Positions 32,291-46,252 of a stretch of 64,000 bases of DNA are shown here, piece after piece. This stretch comes from Wenjunlia vitaminophila DSM 41686. Its GTDB lineage: Bacteria; Actinomycetota; Actinomycetes; Streptomycetales; Streptomycetaceae. The stretch spans positions 55,427-119,426 of the forward strand of contig NZ_KB904654.1 in the NCBI RefSeq assembly GCF_000380165.1, read 5' to 3'. The number at the start of each line of letters is the position of its first letter. The stretch's first letter is position 1. Both the position numbers and the translations under genes were made by a program. The notes below the pieces were generated by a model that saw only the letters and a list, made by a program, of their open reading frames with translations, was not told where the DNA came from and made no database searches.

Positions 32291-33216
32291 GCAGTGCCAG
32301 TGTGCTGTACGACGTGCCCGGCCCCAAGGCCCGCGCACGCAACCGGATCTACAACGTGGCGTCCACGTTGCTGCTGGTGGGTCTGATCGTCTTCGTGATC
32401 TACCGGTTCGACGAGACCGGCCAGTTCCAGGGCGGGTTGTGGGACGACTACCAGTACACCGCCACCCAGGAGCGCATCCTGGACGGCCTGGTCGCCACCC
32501 TGAAGGCGTTCGGGATAGCGGCGGTGCTGTCGCTGGTGCTGGGCGCGGTCCTGGCCGCGGGCCGGCTCTCGGACCACCGGGCGATCCGCTGGTCGGCGAC
32601 GGTGGTGGTGGAGTTCTTCCGCGCCATGCCGCTGCTGATCATGATCTTCCTGCTCTGGGCGGCGTTCTTCCCCAACGACCCGATGTGGGCCGTGGTGTTC
32701 GGCCTGACCCTGTACAACGGCTCGGTGCAGGCGGAGATCTTCCGTGCCGGCATCAACGCGGTGCCCAAGGGCCAGGGCGAGGCCGCCTACGCCCTGGGGA
32801 TGCGCAAGACGCAGGTCATGGTGACCGTACTGATCCCGCAGGCCGTGCGGTCGATGCTGCCGTCGATCATCAGCCAGCTCGTGGTCACGCTGAAGGACAC
32901 CTCGCTCGGCTCCATCATCCTGTACCAGGAGCTGCTGTTCGTCGGTAAGTCGTTCGCGCAGCAGACCCCCCCGGTGGATGGCGTGTACGCGTTCATCCCG
33001 ATGGTCATCATCTTCGGGTCGATCTACATCCTGATGTGCCTGGCGCTGTCCTCGCTGGCCACGCTGATCGAACGGCGCACCAGGCGCAGCGCCAAGGGCG
33101 CCCCGGCAGGGCTGCCGGCCACCGCCGCCACGGTGATGGTGGACCCGTCGCACAGCGCGGAGGGCCAGCCCACCGACCCGGGGTCCACGACGGGCGCGTC
33201 AAAGAGCGGTCGGTGA
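32287..33216 (+). CDS. gluD: GluD, glutamate ABC importer permease
   Basis: The second permease, 309 residues, longer than GluC because of cytoplasmic extensions at both ends. It carries AEIFRAGINAVPKGQGEAAYALGM, the EAA loop that docks on GluA, and VTVLIPQAVRSMLPSIISQ. Start ATG 32287 overlaps the gluC stop by four bases. The last 50 residues are polar, Ala/Pro/Thr-rich and probably disordered. It is the last gene of the operon, followed by a terminator at 33242-33283. Confidence 0.92.
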   Translation: MSSASVLYDVPGPKARARNRIYNVASTLLLVGLIVFVIYRFDETGQFQGGLWDDYQYTATQERILDGLVATLKAFGIAAVLSLVLGAVLAAGRLSDHRAIRWSATVVVEFFRAMPLLIMIFLLWAAFFPNDPMWAVVFGLTLYNGSVQAEIFRAGINAVPKGQGEAAYALGMRKTQVMVTVLIPQAVRSMLPSIISQLVVTLKDTSLGSIILYQELLFVGKSFAQQTPPVDGVYAFIPMVIIFGSIYILMCLALSSLATLIERRTRRSAKGAPAGLPATAATVMVDPSHSAEGQPTDPGSTTGASKSGR

Positions 33217-33241
33217 ACCGCCCGCAGAGCTGACCACTCCT

Positions 33242-33283
33242 CCGAGCGCCCCACCGACCTGCACCAACCGGTGGGGCGCTCGG
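33242..33283 (+). terminator. terminator of the gluABCD operon
   Basis: Arms ccgagcgccccacc (33242-33255) and ggtggggcgctcgg (33270-33283), with one further G-C pair inside the loop. There is no U tract. It starts 25 bases after the gluD stop. Confidence 0.75.
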
Positions 33284-33447
33284 CCGTGTGCCGGGCGTAC
33301 CGGTGTGCGCCGGCCCCGCTTGACTCGGCGGGTCGCAGTGGGTTGCATACGCCTTGTGATCGATGGCCGGGCTGGCAGTCGCCCCACCGAGCGGAACGGG
33401 CGGGTCACCGCGCCCGCCACAGTCATCCCGCGTCCGAGGGCGGTCGC

Positions 33448-35379
33448 GTGGACCCGGTGATCGTGGTCGGGGGAGGGCCGGTCGGCCTCGCCCTCGCCCT
33501 CGCCCTCGCCCGGCACGAGGTCCCCAGCGTCGTCATCGACCAGACCCAGGGGCTGGCCGCCGCTCCCCACGGGCCCAACGGCTGGAGCGACCCGCGCACG
33601 GTGGTGCTCCGGGCCGACACCGCGGCCATGGTGGCCCGGATGGGCTGTGCGGACGCGCTCACCGAAGCCGCCGGCTGGACCGCCTGGCGCACCCTGCGAC
33701 GACGGCAGGAGCTGGTACGGGTGGACTTCACCCCCGCCCCGTCCTCGGCGTCGTCGCCGTCCCGGACATCCCGCGCGTCCGGGGCGCCCCGGTCCATCGA
33801 GTCCCGACCCACCGCCGCGTTGCCCGCGGCGACGTCGGAGACCCCACCGGGGGGCCGCCTCCCGCGGGAACGGCCCCCGGTGCCCCGGCGGGACCGGACC
33901 GCCGCCGGGGCCCCCGGGATCCAGGGGCCGTCCCCCGCCGCACCCGCGGCGGGCCACCAGGCACGCGACGACCGATCGTCCCCACCGTCTGTCTCCGGCC
34001 CGGCGTCACCGCTCCACCTGGCCCAGCACCACCTGTTGGGCTCACTGGCCGCGGCCGCGTCCCGCAGCGGGCTGGTACGGCTGGTCGCTGACTGCCGGCT
34101 GGACGCGCTCGAGCAGGACGGGCAGGGTGTGAGCGCGCACACCACCGGCAGCAGCACGGCGTGGTGGCGCGGCAGCTTCCTGGTGGGCTGCGACGGCCCA
34201 CGGTCCACCGTACGCAAGCTGCTTCAGGTGGGATTTCCCGGGCGCACCACGGTGGACCGGTACGCGGTCGCCGTCCTCCGGGCCGAGCTGCCGTTCTCCG
34301 GCGAGGCGCTGCTGCACTGGGACCCGCCGTGGCCGGGGGAGAGCGAGGTGACCGCCCGCCCGCTGCCGCACGGGTGCTGGCGACTCGACTGGCGTCTGCC
34401 ACCCCTGCCCCGCCAGGCCACGCCGGCCGATCCGGCGCTCACCTCCGACGCCCTGGTGGCCCGCATCCGCTCGACCCTGACGGGCTGGTGCGGCACCGTA
34501 CCCGAGTACGACCTGCTGGCCTCCGCCGAGTACCGGGTGCACCAGCGGCTGGCCAAGCGCTGGCGGGTGGGCCGGGTCTTCCTCGCCGGAGACGCGGCCC
34601 ACCAGCTCGGCGCGCTCGGTGTGCAGTCCGTCGCCGAGGGGCTGCACGACGCGGACAACCTCGCCTGGAAGATCGCCGTCGCCTGGCACCACCGGGCCTC
34701 CCGGGCCCTGCTCGACAGCTACCAGCAGGAGCGCCGCGCGGCCGTCGGCGCCCGGCTGCGCGCGGTGGACCAGGCGCTGCCGCAGCTCCGGTCGTCGGGA
34801 GCGCTGCGCTCGGTGCGCCGCTCGCTGCTCACCGGGCCGACCCGCAGGCACGCGGCGCTGCTGGCCGACGCCCAGGTGGGAACGGGAGTGCTGGGCGCCC
34901 CCGCGGAGTACCGGCGCTCGGTGTTGTCCCCCTCCGTCCTGGGGCCGGTGACGAAGTCGTCGGCCGCGGCTCCCTCCGGCGCCTGCGCCACTCCGGTCGG
35001 CGGTCAGGTGGAGGACGTACCGGTGATCAGCATGGACGGGGGCCGCACCCGGCTCCGCTCCGAGCTCGGCCGCGGGCTGCTGGTGGTGCTGGTGGCCCCC
35101 GGGACGGCCGTCTGGGAAAGCCGGCACTGGCTCTCCGCCGGGCTGATGCCGGCGCTGACCGAGGCCACGGAGGCGCTTCCGGTCGCCGCCGAGCTCTTGG
35201 TCACCGAGTCCTATCCGGGCTCTCCCCCGCACACCGTGCTGTTGGTGCGCCCGGACGGGCACCTCGGAGCCGTGATGCACGGCTGCCGCCCCGCGGAGCT
35301 CCTCGCCTACACCGAGCTGCTCCTCGACGACGAGGGCGGAACGGCCGACGCCGAGCCCTCCCTGCCCACCAGCGCCTGA
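33448..35379 (+). CDS. FAD-dependent monooxygenase (aromatic hydroxylase type) with a long internal insertion
   Basis: A 643-residue group A flavoprotein monooxygenase. It has the N-terminal GGGPVGLALA dinucleotide fold (8-17), the DG motif VGCDGPRS (about 246-253) and GDAAHQ (381-386), and a C-terminal thioredoxin-like extension. Between the first two motifs, residues about 97-188 are Pro/Ser/Arg/Ala-rich and look disordered; other family members lack such a block. Start GTG 33448 follows GAGGG; the frame is open further upstream without family similarity. It is a single gene between gluD and recX. Substrate unknown. Confidence 0.82.
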   Translation: MDPVIVVGGGPVGLALALALARHEVPSVVIDQTQGLAAAPHGPNGWSDPRTVVLRADTAAMVARMGCADALTEAAGWTAWRTLRRRQELVRVDFTPAPSSASSPSRTSRASGAPRSIESRPTAALPAATSETPPGGRLPRERPPVPRRDRTAAGAPGIQGPSPAAPAAGHQARDDRSSPPSVSGPASPLHLAQHHLLGSLAAAASRSGLVRLVADCRLDALEQDGQGVSAHTTGSSTAWWRGSFLVGCDGPRSTVRKLLQVGFPGRTTVDRYAVAVLRAELPFSGEALLHWDPPWPGESEVTARPLPHGCWRLDWRLPPLPRQATPADPALTSDALVARIRSTLTGWCGTVPEYDLLASAEYRVHQRLAKRWRVGRVFLAGDAAHQLGALGVQSVAEGLHDADNLAWKIAVAWHHRASRALLDSYQQERRAAVGARLRAVDQALPQLRSSGALRSVRRSLLTGPTRRHAALLADAQVGTGVLGAPAEYRRSVLSPSVLGPVTKSSAAAPSGACATPVGGQVEDVPVISMDGGRTRLRSELGRGLLVVLVAPGTAVWESRHWLSAGLMPALTEATEALPVAAELLVTESYPGSPPHTVLLVRPDGHLGAVMHGCRPAELLAYTELLLDDEGGTADAEPSLPTSA

Positions 35380-35646
35380 CCTTCCGGGGGCGACAGCGTC
35401 CCGCACAGCCGGTCAGCAACCGCGCCCGAGCCGCCGGCGAACCTCAGGTGACCGCGGCACCTGGTGGCCGGATCCTCCGCTGCCCGTCCCGGGAGGCGCC
35501 TTCCCCCAGGGACGTGGGTTCCGGGGGAGGCCAATGCCCGGCCGGGCCCGGCCTGCCGGTAAGGCGGCGTCCGAGGGAGGGGGCGCCCCTCGAGGTGCCC
35601 CGCGGTCCACGGGCGGGATTTCATTGGGGGCGTGCCGGCGGGCAGG

Positions 35647-36297
35647 TCAGTCGGGGAGGTAGGCCTCCAGCACTTCCGGGTCCTCTCCCTCCTCCTCCAG
35701 GGCCCGCCGGACCACGCGCAGCGCGAGCCCCTCCGGGTATCCCTTGCGGGCCAGCATCCCGGCGAGCCTGCGGATGCGGCGGTCCCGGTCCAGGCCACGG
35801 GTGGCCCGCAGCTTGCGTTCAACCAGCTCCCGGGCGGTCGCCTCCTCCTGGTCGAAGTCAACCCTGGCGACGGCCTCCGCCACCAGCGTCTCGTCGATAC
35901 CGCGCCGGCGCAGCTCCTGGGCCAGGGCCCGCCGGGCAAGGCCCCGGCCGTGGTGCCGCGAGTCCACCCAGGCGTTGGCGAAGAGCTCGTCGTCGATGAG
36001 GCCGACGTCCTCGAACCGTGCCAGCACACGGTCGGCGACCTCGTCCGGCGTCTCCGCGCGCCGCAGGGCGTCCGCGAGCTGCTTGCGGGTCCGCGGCGTA
36101 CCGGTGAGCAGGCGCAGACACAGCGCCCGAGCCGCCTCCTCGGGGTCCGTCGGCCGCGGGGCGGTGCCTCCGCCGGGGGTTCGGGCGCGCTCCGTGGGCC
36201 GTCGCCCCCTGCGGCGCCTGCCCCGTGGCCGCTCCCCGTCCTGGGAGTCCTCGGGGTGCCGGGCGGCCCCGAGGACCTCGTCCTCCTCGGCCACCAT
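35647..36297 (-). CDS. recX: RecX, regulator of RecA
   Basis: RecX caps RecA filaments and limits recombinase activity. The 216-residue protein has a basic, disordered N-terminus (1-50) followed by the three-helix repeats of RecX (LTGTPRTRKQLADALRRAETPDEV, DVGLIDDELFANAWVDSRHHGRGLARRALAQEL, ARKGYPEGLALRVVRRAL). It begins seven bases after the recA stop, as usual in actinobacteria, so it is co-transcribed with recA under the SOS box at 37604-37615. Confidence 0.94.
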   Translation of the reverse strand: MVAEEDEVLGAARHPEDSQDGERPRGRRRRGRRPTERARTPGGGTAPRPTDPEEAARALCLRLLTGTPRTRKQLADALRRAETPDEVADRVLARFEDVGLIDDELFANAWVDSRHHGRGLARRALAQELRRRGIDETLVAEAVARVDFDQEEATARELVERKLRATRGLDRDRRIRRLAGMLARKGYPEGLALRVVRRALEEEGEDPEVLEAYLPD

Positions 36298-36304
36298 CGG
36301 CGCC

Positions 36305-37483
36305 TCAGCCCTTGACCGCCGTGGTCGACGTGGTCGCCGCAGTCGCCTTGGCCGCCCTGGGGGTCTTGGGGGCCGCGGCGACGGCCTTCACCGCGGGGGT
36401 TGCGGTGGCCTTGCCGACGGCCTTGTCGCCCTTGTCTGACTTGTCGGCGGCGGGCGCCTCGGGGGCCGGGCCTTCGGTCGCGGCGGGCTTGGGGCCGATG
36501 CCCAGCTTCTCCTTGATCTTCCTTTCGATCTCGTCGGCGAGGCCGGGGTTGTCCCGCAGGAAGTTCCGCGCGTTCTCCTTGCCCTGGCCGAGCTGGTCGC
36601 CCTCGTAGGTGTACCAGGCGCCGGACTTGCGGATGAAGCCGTGCTCCACGCCCATGTCGATCAGGCCGCCCTCGCGGCTGATCCCCTGACCGAAGAGGAT
36701 GTCGAACTCCGCCTGCTTGAACGGCGGGGCCAGCTTGTTCTTGACGACCTTCACGCGGGTGCGGTTGCCGACCGCCTCGGTGCCGTCCTTCAGGGTCTCG
36801 ATCCGCCGGATGTCCATCCGTACCGACGCGTAGAACTTCAGCGCCCGACCACCGGTGGTGGTCTCGGGGGAGCCGAACATGACGCCGATCTTCTCCCGGA
36901 GCTGGTTGATGAAGATGGCGGTGGTCTTGGACTGGTTGAGCGCACCGGCGATCTTGCGGAGGGCCTGGCTCATGAGGCGGGCCTGGAGGCCCACGTGGGA
37001 GTCACCCATCTCACCCTCGATCTCGGCCCGGGGGACCAGTGCGGCCACCGAGTCGATGACGATGAGGTCGAGCGCGCCGGAGCGGACCAGCATGTCGGTG
37101 ATCTCGAGCGCCTGCTCACCCGTGTCCGGCTGGGAGATGATCAGTGAGTCGGTGTCAACGCCGAGCTTCCTGGCGTACTCGGGGTCGAGGGCGTGCTCGG
37201 CGTCCACGAAGGCGACGGCGCCGCCGAGCCGCTGGGCGTTGGCCACCGCGTGCAGGGTCATTGTCGTCTTGCCGGAGGACTCCGGGCCGTAGATCTCCAC
37301 GACCCGCCCCCGGGGCAGGCCGCCGATCCCCAGGGCGACGTCCAAAGCGGTGGACCCGGTCGGGATGACCTCCACCGACTCGCGCGCCCCGTCGCCTAGG
37401 CGCATGACGGCACCCTTGCCGAACTGCCGTTCAATCTGCGCGAGGGCGGCGTCCAACGCCTTCTCGCGGTCGGTTCCTGCCAT
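36305..37483 (-). CDS. recA: RecA recombinase
   Basis: RecA forms filaments on single-stranded DNA, drives homologous pairing and triggers LexA cleavage. The 392-residue protein has Walker A GPESSGKT (66-73), the [11 protein letters not shown]alker B and loop segments [13 protein letters not shown] and [20 protein letters not shown]. The last 55 residues are an Ala/Lys/Pro/Thr-rich tail typical of Streptomyces. Start ATG 37483 ([10 protein letters not shown]); the frame is open further upstream without similarity. An SOS box lies 121 bases upstream, and recX follows after seven bases. Confidence 0.98.
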   Translation of the reverse strand: MAGTDREKALDAALAQIERQFGKGAVMRLGDGARESVEVIPTGSTALDVALGIGGLPRGRVVEIYGPESSGKTTMTLHAVANAQRLGGAVAFVDAEHALDPEYARKLGVDTDSLIISQPDTGEQALEITDMLVRSGALDLIVIDSVAALVPRAEIEGEMGDSHVGLQARLMSQALRKIAGALNQSKTTAIFINQLREKIGVMFGSPETTTGGRALKFYASVRMDIRRIETLKDGTEAVGNRTRVKVVKNKLAPPFKQAEFDILFGQGISREGGLIDMGVEHGFIRKSGAWYTYEGDQLGQGKENARNFLRDNPGLADEIERKIKEKLGIGPKPAATEGPAPEAPAADKSDKGDKAVGKATATPAVKAVAAAPKTPRAAKATAATTSTTAVKG

Positions 37484-37603
37484 CGGTTCCACCCTGGTGG
37501 TCTGTGTTGAGCGCTTCACGTCCCCGACGCTAGCCGGTCCCACCGACAACGCGCCCGGTCCGGACACCGCCTGTGGATAACTCTCCGGACACCCATCCTA
37601 GGT

Positions 37604-37615
37604 GAATGCATGTTC
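37604..37615. promoter_or_regulatory. SOS box of recA (GAAC-N4-ATTC type)
   Basis: On the minus strand the site reads gaacatgcattc, one base off the perfect GAAC-N4-GTTC palindrome. A very similar GAAC-N4-ATTC box is known in Streptomyces recA promoters. It is 121 bases before the recA start and is expected to be bound by LexA. Confidence 0.8.
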
Positions 37616-37772
37616 GATTACCTGTCCGAGCGGCGCCCCGGCGAGCAGCACGCGGGACGGGCCCCCACGCGCGACGGCCCCACGCCCGGTGGGTTCGCAT
37701 CGCGGAGATCCGCGGCAGGCCCGGTCCTCACCGCCCCGGCCGAACGAGCCGTCGCCCCGGCAACCACCCGGA

Positions 37773-37967
37773 TCAGCGGCTCGACTTCGGCAGGTTCATG
37801 GCATCACAGACCGCGCGCCACACGTCCTTGGCCTCCCAGCCGGCGTCCAGGGCCTCGCGCACGGTGCGCCCACCGAGTTCGGACATCACGTAGTCGGACG
37901 CGAACGACTCGGCGTACGCCTCCCCGAACTGTTCGCGCATCCGCCGCCAGAACTCCGTCAACCTCAT
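37773..37967 (-). CDS. DUF3046 family protein
   Basis: A 64-residue protein beginning MRLTEFWRRMREQFG and containing YVMSELGGRTVREALDAG and VWRAVCDAMNLP. These are the hallmarks of the actinobacterial DUF3046 family, which is regularly encoded just upstream of recA. Start ATG 37967 follows GGTGGG; a GTG-initiated form nine codons longer is less likely. Function unknown. It follows the subtilase gene by 23 bases on the same strand. Confidence 0.9.
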   Translation of the reverse strand: MRLTEFWRRMREQFGEAYAESFASDYVMSELGGRTVREALDAGWEAKDVWRAVCDAMNLPKSSR

Positions 37968-37990
37968 GCCCACCAGTATCGCCCGGCCCG

Positions 37991-39529
37991 TCACCCGACC
38001 ACGGCGAGGATGCGCTGGCCGGACGGGGACCCACCGCTCTCCGGCCCCGCGCGGAGCAGGGAGAGGAGTTCCTTCGGGGTCGCCCCGGGGTGGCGTGCCG
38101 CGGCGAGGGCCGCGGCCCCGCTGACGTGGGCCGCCGCCATGGACGTCCCGGACAGCGCGGCGTAGCCACCACCGGGCCAGGTCGAGATGATCTGTCCGTC
38201 CGGTCCCGCGCCGGGGTCGCCTCCCGGGGCGGCGAGCGAGGCACCCGAGGCGCCGTAGTTGGAGTACACGGTCACCGATCCCGTCCGGTCCAGCGCGCGC
38301 ACCGCGAGCACACCCGGCAGTTGGCTGGGCAGCCGGATGCAGTCGGCCCCGAGGTGACGGGCCGGACGGGGTCCGCCCACCCGGTCGTTGGGGCTGCGCC
38401 GGTCGATCCGGACGGCCCGCAGGTCCTGGCCGTCGTTGCCCGCGGAGGCGACCACCAGGGCCCCGCGCCGTTGCGCGTAGCCGACGGCGCGGGCCACCGC
38501 GGCGATGACCGCCGCCTGGTCCGGGTCACTCGGACAGTGGTACTTCCACGGGTCCGCGAAGTAACTGTTGTTGATCACCCGGGCTCCGTGGTCAGCGGCC
38601 CAGAGAAGACCGCAGACGATGTTCTCCGGGTAGTACTGGCCCACGGGGCCCAGCAGGCGCACGGCGGCGATGCGCGCCCCGGGCGCGACCCCGGCGATCC
38701 CCCGACCGTCCCTGGCGGCGGCGATGGTTCCGGCGATGTGGGTGCCGTGACCGCTGTCGAGCACCTCGGGCACGGGGCGCCAGGCCCCCGGGGTGGTGTC
38801 GGGGCGGCCACTGGCGCAGGACACGGAACGTTCCGGGTCCACCGCGGCCCGCAGGTCCGGGTGGGTGTCGTCCACCCCGGAGTCCATGACGGCGACGACG
38901 GTCCTCGCCAGGCCCGGCGGCGGGCCCCGGTGGCCGTGCCCCGCACCGATCATGGCCAGGTTCCAGGTGGGGCGCTCACCCGGGTCGGGGACCAGAGGCG
39001 GTTCCACCTCCCGCGCCGGCCGCACGCCGGCGCGCCACGGGACGCCGGGCCCCGCCGCGGCGCCCGGAGCAGCGGTCCGGGGCGGACCGGCTCCCGCTGA
39101 GCCCGGGGGCGCGTCCCCCCCGTCCCCGAAGGCGCGGTGACCGTCCCCCGCCCCGGCCGCCCCCGGAGGCCTCCGGGGCGGCGCCGGCGGAACCGGCAGC
39201 GGCGCGGTGCGGGTGGCCCCGGCGGCCCGCACCCCGGGCGCGGCGCGGACCCTGTCGGCGAAACCCGGGTCGGTCGCGTAGCCGACCGCGACCCCGATCG
39301 ACCGGTGGACGGCGCCGAGGACACCCCCCGCGGAGCGCACCGCGCCGGCCGCGTCCGCGGCGCCGGCGGGACTCGCCCGGTCAGCCACGACCAGGTAGCT
39401 GAGGAAGTCGGGGCGGGGCACCGGGGCGGAAGCGAGGACTGCGGCACCGAGGCAGACCAGCACCAGGCAGAACCGGCCAAGCGCCGAACCGGTCGGCAAC
39501 CACGACAGGGCCGTCCGTCCTCGGTGCAC
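37991..39529 (-). CDS. secreted subtilisin-like (S8) serine protease
   Basis: A 512-residue S8 protease with a signal sequence or anchor (about 18-35), a short prodomain-like region (40-105), a Pro/Ala/Gly-rich linker (106-185) and a catalytic domain with a full triad: Asp216 (VVAVMDSGVDDTHPDL), His261 (DSGHGTHIAG) and Ser463 (SGTSMAAAHVSG). Asn365 in ASAGND is also conserved. There is no C-terminal membrane anchor, unlike mycosins. Start GTG 39529 has GGAGG five bases upstream. Four Cys in the catalytic domain (C238, C306, C332, C397) may form disulfides. Substrate unknown. Confidence 0.9.
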   Translation of the reverse strand: MHRGRTALSWLPTGSALGRFCLVLVCLGAAVLASAPVPRPDFLSYLVVADRASPAGAADAAGAVRSAGGVLGAVHRSIGVAVGYATDPGFADRVRAAPGVRAAGATRTAPLPVPPAPPRRPPGAAGAGDGHRAFGDGGDAPPGSAGAGPPRTAAPGAAAGPGVPWRAGVRPAREVEPPLVPDPGERPTWNLAMIGAGHGHRGPPPGLARTVVAVMDSGVDDTHPDLRAAVDPERSVSCASGRPDTTPGAWRPVPEVLDSGHGTHIAGTIAAARDGRGIAGVAPGARIAAVRLLGPVGQYYPENIVCGLLWAADHGARVINNSYFADPWKYHCPSDPDQAAVIAAVARAVGYAQRRGALVVASAGNDGQDLRAVRIDRRSPNDRVGGPRPARHLGADCIRLPSQLPGVLAVRALDRTGSVTVYSNYGASGASLAAPGGDPGAGPDGQIISTWPGGGYAALSGTSMAAAHVSGAAALAAARHPGATPKELLSLLRAGPESGGSPSGQRILAVVG

Positions 39530-39745
39530 GGCACCTCCACTCCGTCGCGCCGCACGCCCATGCCTGCGATCACCACGGGAACTTTATTCGCATGTCCTAA
39601 TAAGTGGTGGTATTAAGCAGACGCGTCGCCCGCACGTCCCGGGAGACGTCACCCGCAGCCACCCGGTCCCCCGCCACCCTGCGGCCCCCCACCGGTCGGG
39701 GCCACCGGTCGGCCGTCTGTCAGTGGGGCGAGGCAGGATGGAGGA

Positions 39746-44443
<4,698 letters not shown>

Positions 44444-44544
44444 GCCTGCGGCGCCCCGCCGGGCCCGTGCGGACACGCGGTCGGCCCGTGCCCGCCACCC
44501 ACCGACGGTTCGGGGCCCTGACGGGCGCCCGGTGAGGAGAGGAC

Positions 44545-45378
44545 ATGCCTGAGGGCGACACCATCTGGCTGACCGCCCAGCGGCTTCGCGAGGCCCTGGC
44601 CGAACGGGAGCTGACCACGGCCGACCTGCGCACCCCCGCGCTGGCCACCGTGGACCTGACCGGCCGGCGGGTGACCCAGGTGTTGTCCCGTGGCAAGCAC
44701 CTGCTGATCCGCGTGGACGGCCGGGTCACCCTCCACAGCCACCTGCGGATGGACGGGTCCTGGCGGGTCCAGGCGGCCGGGGAACGCTGGCGCGGCGGCC
44801 CGGGTTGGCAGGTGCGGGCCGTCCTGGGCAACGTGCGGCGGGTCGCCATCGGCTACCGGCTTCCGGTCCTGGACCTGCTGCCCACCTCGGAGGAACACCG
44901 GGTGGTCGGTCACCTCGGCCCGGACCTCCTCGGCGCGGACTGGGACGCGGCCGAGGCGGTGCGCCGGCTCGTCGCCGACCCCGGTCGCCCGGTCGGAGAG
45001 GCCCTGCTCGACCAGCGGGTCCTGGCCGGCATCGGCAACGTCTACAAGTCGGAGCTGTGCTTTCTCCGGGGGATCACGCCCTGGACGCCGGTGGCCGACG
45101 TCCCGGAGCCGGAACGCCTGGTCGCGTTGGCCAAGCGGACCCTGGAGGCGAACAAGAACCGCGTCGGTCACGTCACCACCGGGGACACCCGCCCCGGCCG
45201 CCGCCACTGGGTCTACGGGCAGGCGGGGCGCCCCTGCCGGCGTTGCGGCACCACGGTCGTCGGTGCCGAACAGGGTCCGCCCGGTCAGGCCCGGATCACC
45301 TTCTGGTGCTTGGTCTGCCAGGACGGCCCGGCTCCGGCACCGACCCGCCGCACCCCCACACCGCCCTCCACGTACTGA
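44545..45378 (+). CDS. nei: Fpg/Nei-family DNA glycosylase/AP lyase (Nei2 type)
   Basis: A bifunctional glycosylase that removes oxidised pyrimidines by base-excision repair. The 277-residue protein starts MPEGDTIW, giving Pro2 (nucleophile) and Glu3 after Met removal. It has the helix-two-turn-helix segment LDQRVLAGIGNVYKSE and a C-terminal zinc finger (CRRCGTT...CLVCQ). Start ATG 44545 has GGAGAGG upstream. It lies 101 bases after lhr on the same strand. It is convergent with a small conserved gene. Confidence 0.92.
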   Translation: MPEGDTIWLTAQRLREALAERELTTADLRTPALATVDLTGRRVTQVLSRGKHLLIRVDGRVTLHSHLRMDGSWRVQAAGERWRGGPGWQVRAVLGNVRRVAIGYRLPVLDLLPTSEEHRVVGHLGPDLLGADWDAAEAVRRLVADPGRPVGEALLDQRVLAGIGNVYKSELCFLRGITPWTPVADVPEPERLVALAKRTLEANKNRVGHVTTGDTRPGRRHWVYGQAGRPCRRCGTTVVGAEQGPPGQARITFWCLVCQDGPAPAPTRRTPTPPSTY

Positions 45379-45402
45379 GGGACCACCTCGTGGTGGGTTC
45401 GG

Positions 45403-45630
45403 TCAGGCGTGCCAGGTGTACCGGTCCCCACCGACCCAGGTGACCATCTTGGGATCGTCCAGATCGAGGTCCTCGAGCCCGGCGCGGCGAGCGAACTCCA
45501 GGACGTCCCGCAGGTCGAACGCCTTGCCCACCACCTCGCCCTTGATCTCCACGATGCGGAAGGGTGGGTCAGCGGCATTGACACCCAGGACGATGATCGG
45601 GGCCATAGCGGGGTACACGCCTTCGGTCAT
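45403..45630 (-). CDS. small conserved actinobacterial protein, function unknown
   Basis: A 75-residue protein starting MTEGVYPAMAPIIVLGVNAADPPFRIVEIKGEVVGKAFDL and ending near WVGGDRYTWHA. I do not recognise a named domain, but the composition is that of a folded, globular protein rather than a shadow frame. Start ATG 45630 follows GGTGGAG. The frame is open 32 codons further upstream without a ribosome binding site. It is convergent with nei and 204 bases downstream of clgR. Confidence 0.7.
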   Translation of the reverse strand: MTEGVYPAMAPIIVLGVNAADPPFRIVEIKGEVVGKAFDLRDVLEFARRAGLEDLDLDDPKMVTWVGGDRYTWHA

Positions 45631-45834
45631 GGCTCCACCCTGCCCCCGGCACGGGCGTCTCGCATCCGCGGCGCCTGTGGGCACCCCGACCGGCGCACCC
45701 AGGACACGGGCCTTCCGCCGGGGCACACCACGTCCGGGGAACTGGAGATCCGCCCGCCCAGGGTGGCACCGGGTGCCGAATGCGAGGAGCCGAAGCCGCG
45801 GACAACGACCTGGCCCGAGGCCGCCGGCTGGAGC

Positions 45835-46182
45835 CTAGGCGGCTACCACGTCCACCGCCTGGGCGGAGGAGTCCAGGCTTCCCACCCGCTCCTCCGGCAC
45901 CGTGACCGGCTCGACCAGCACCGGGCGCACCGACTCTCCCTGGGCCAGCTCCGCCAGCGACAGGTCATCGCTGACCTCGCGCATCACCTCGGACATCCGC
46001 ACGTCGAGTGCGTCGCAGATCGCGGAGAGCAACTCGGAGGACGCCTCCTTCTGCCCGCGCTCCACCTCTGACAGGTACCCCAACGACACCCGAGCCGAAG
46101 CCGACACCTCACGCAGGGTACGGCCCTGGCGCTGGCGCTGCCGACGCAGCACGTCACCCAACAGGCGACGAAGCAGGATCAT
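45835..46182 (-). CDS. clgR: ClgR, XRE-family activator of clp and lon protease genes
   Basis: A 115-residue regulator with a helix-turn-helix at about residues 10-65 ([39 protein letters not shown]). ClgR activates ATP-dependent protease genes in Streptomyces and corynebacteria. The C-terminus VDVVAA ends in the Ala-Ala that in ClgR makes the protein itself a ClpP substrate. Start ATG 46182 ([10 protein letters not shown]) follows GAGGGAG. The gene lies 106 bases after cinA. A near-match to the ClgR site lies upstream at 46253-46266. Confidence 0.93.
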   Translation of the reverse strand: MILLRRLLGDVLRRQRQRQGRTLREVSASARVSLGYLSEVERGQKEASSELLSAICDALDVRMSEVMREVSDDLSLAELAQGESVRPVLVEPVTVPEERVGSLDSSAQAVDVVAA

Positions 46183-46252
46183 CGGTGGCTCCCTCCTCGG
46201 ACCGTTGTCGCGCAATGTCTCTGCCCCACCGTACCGCCTTCGGCCTCGAGCG

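Noticed and set aside
35380..35646. GC-rich gap between the FAD monooxygenase and recX searched for RNA genes
   Set aside because: No tRNA cloverleaf, riboswitch core or strong terminator could be recognised.
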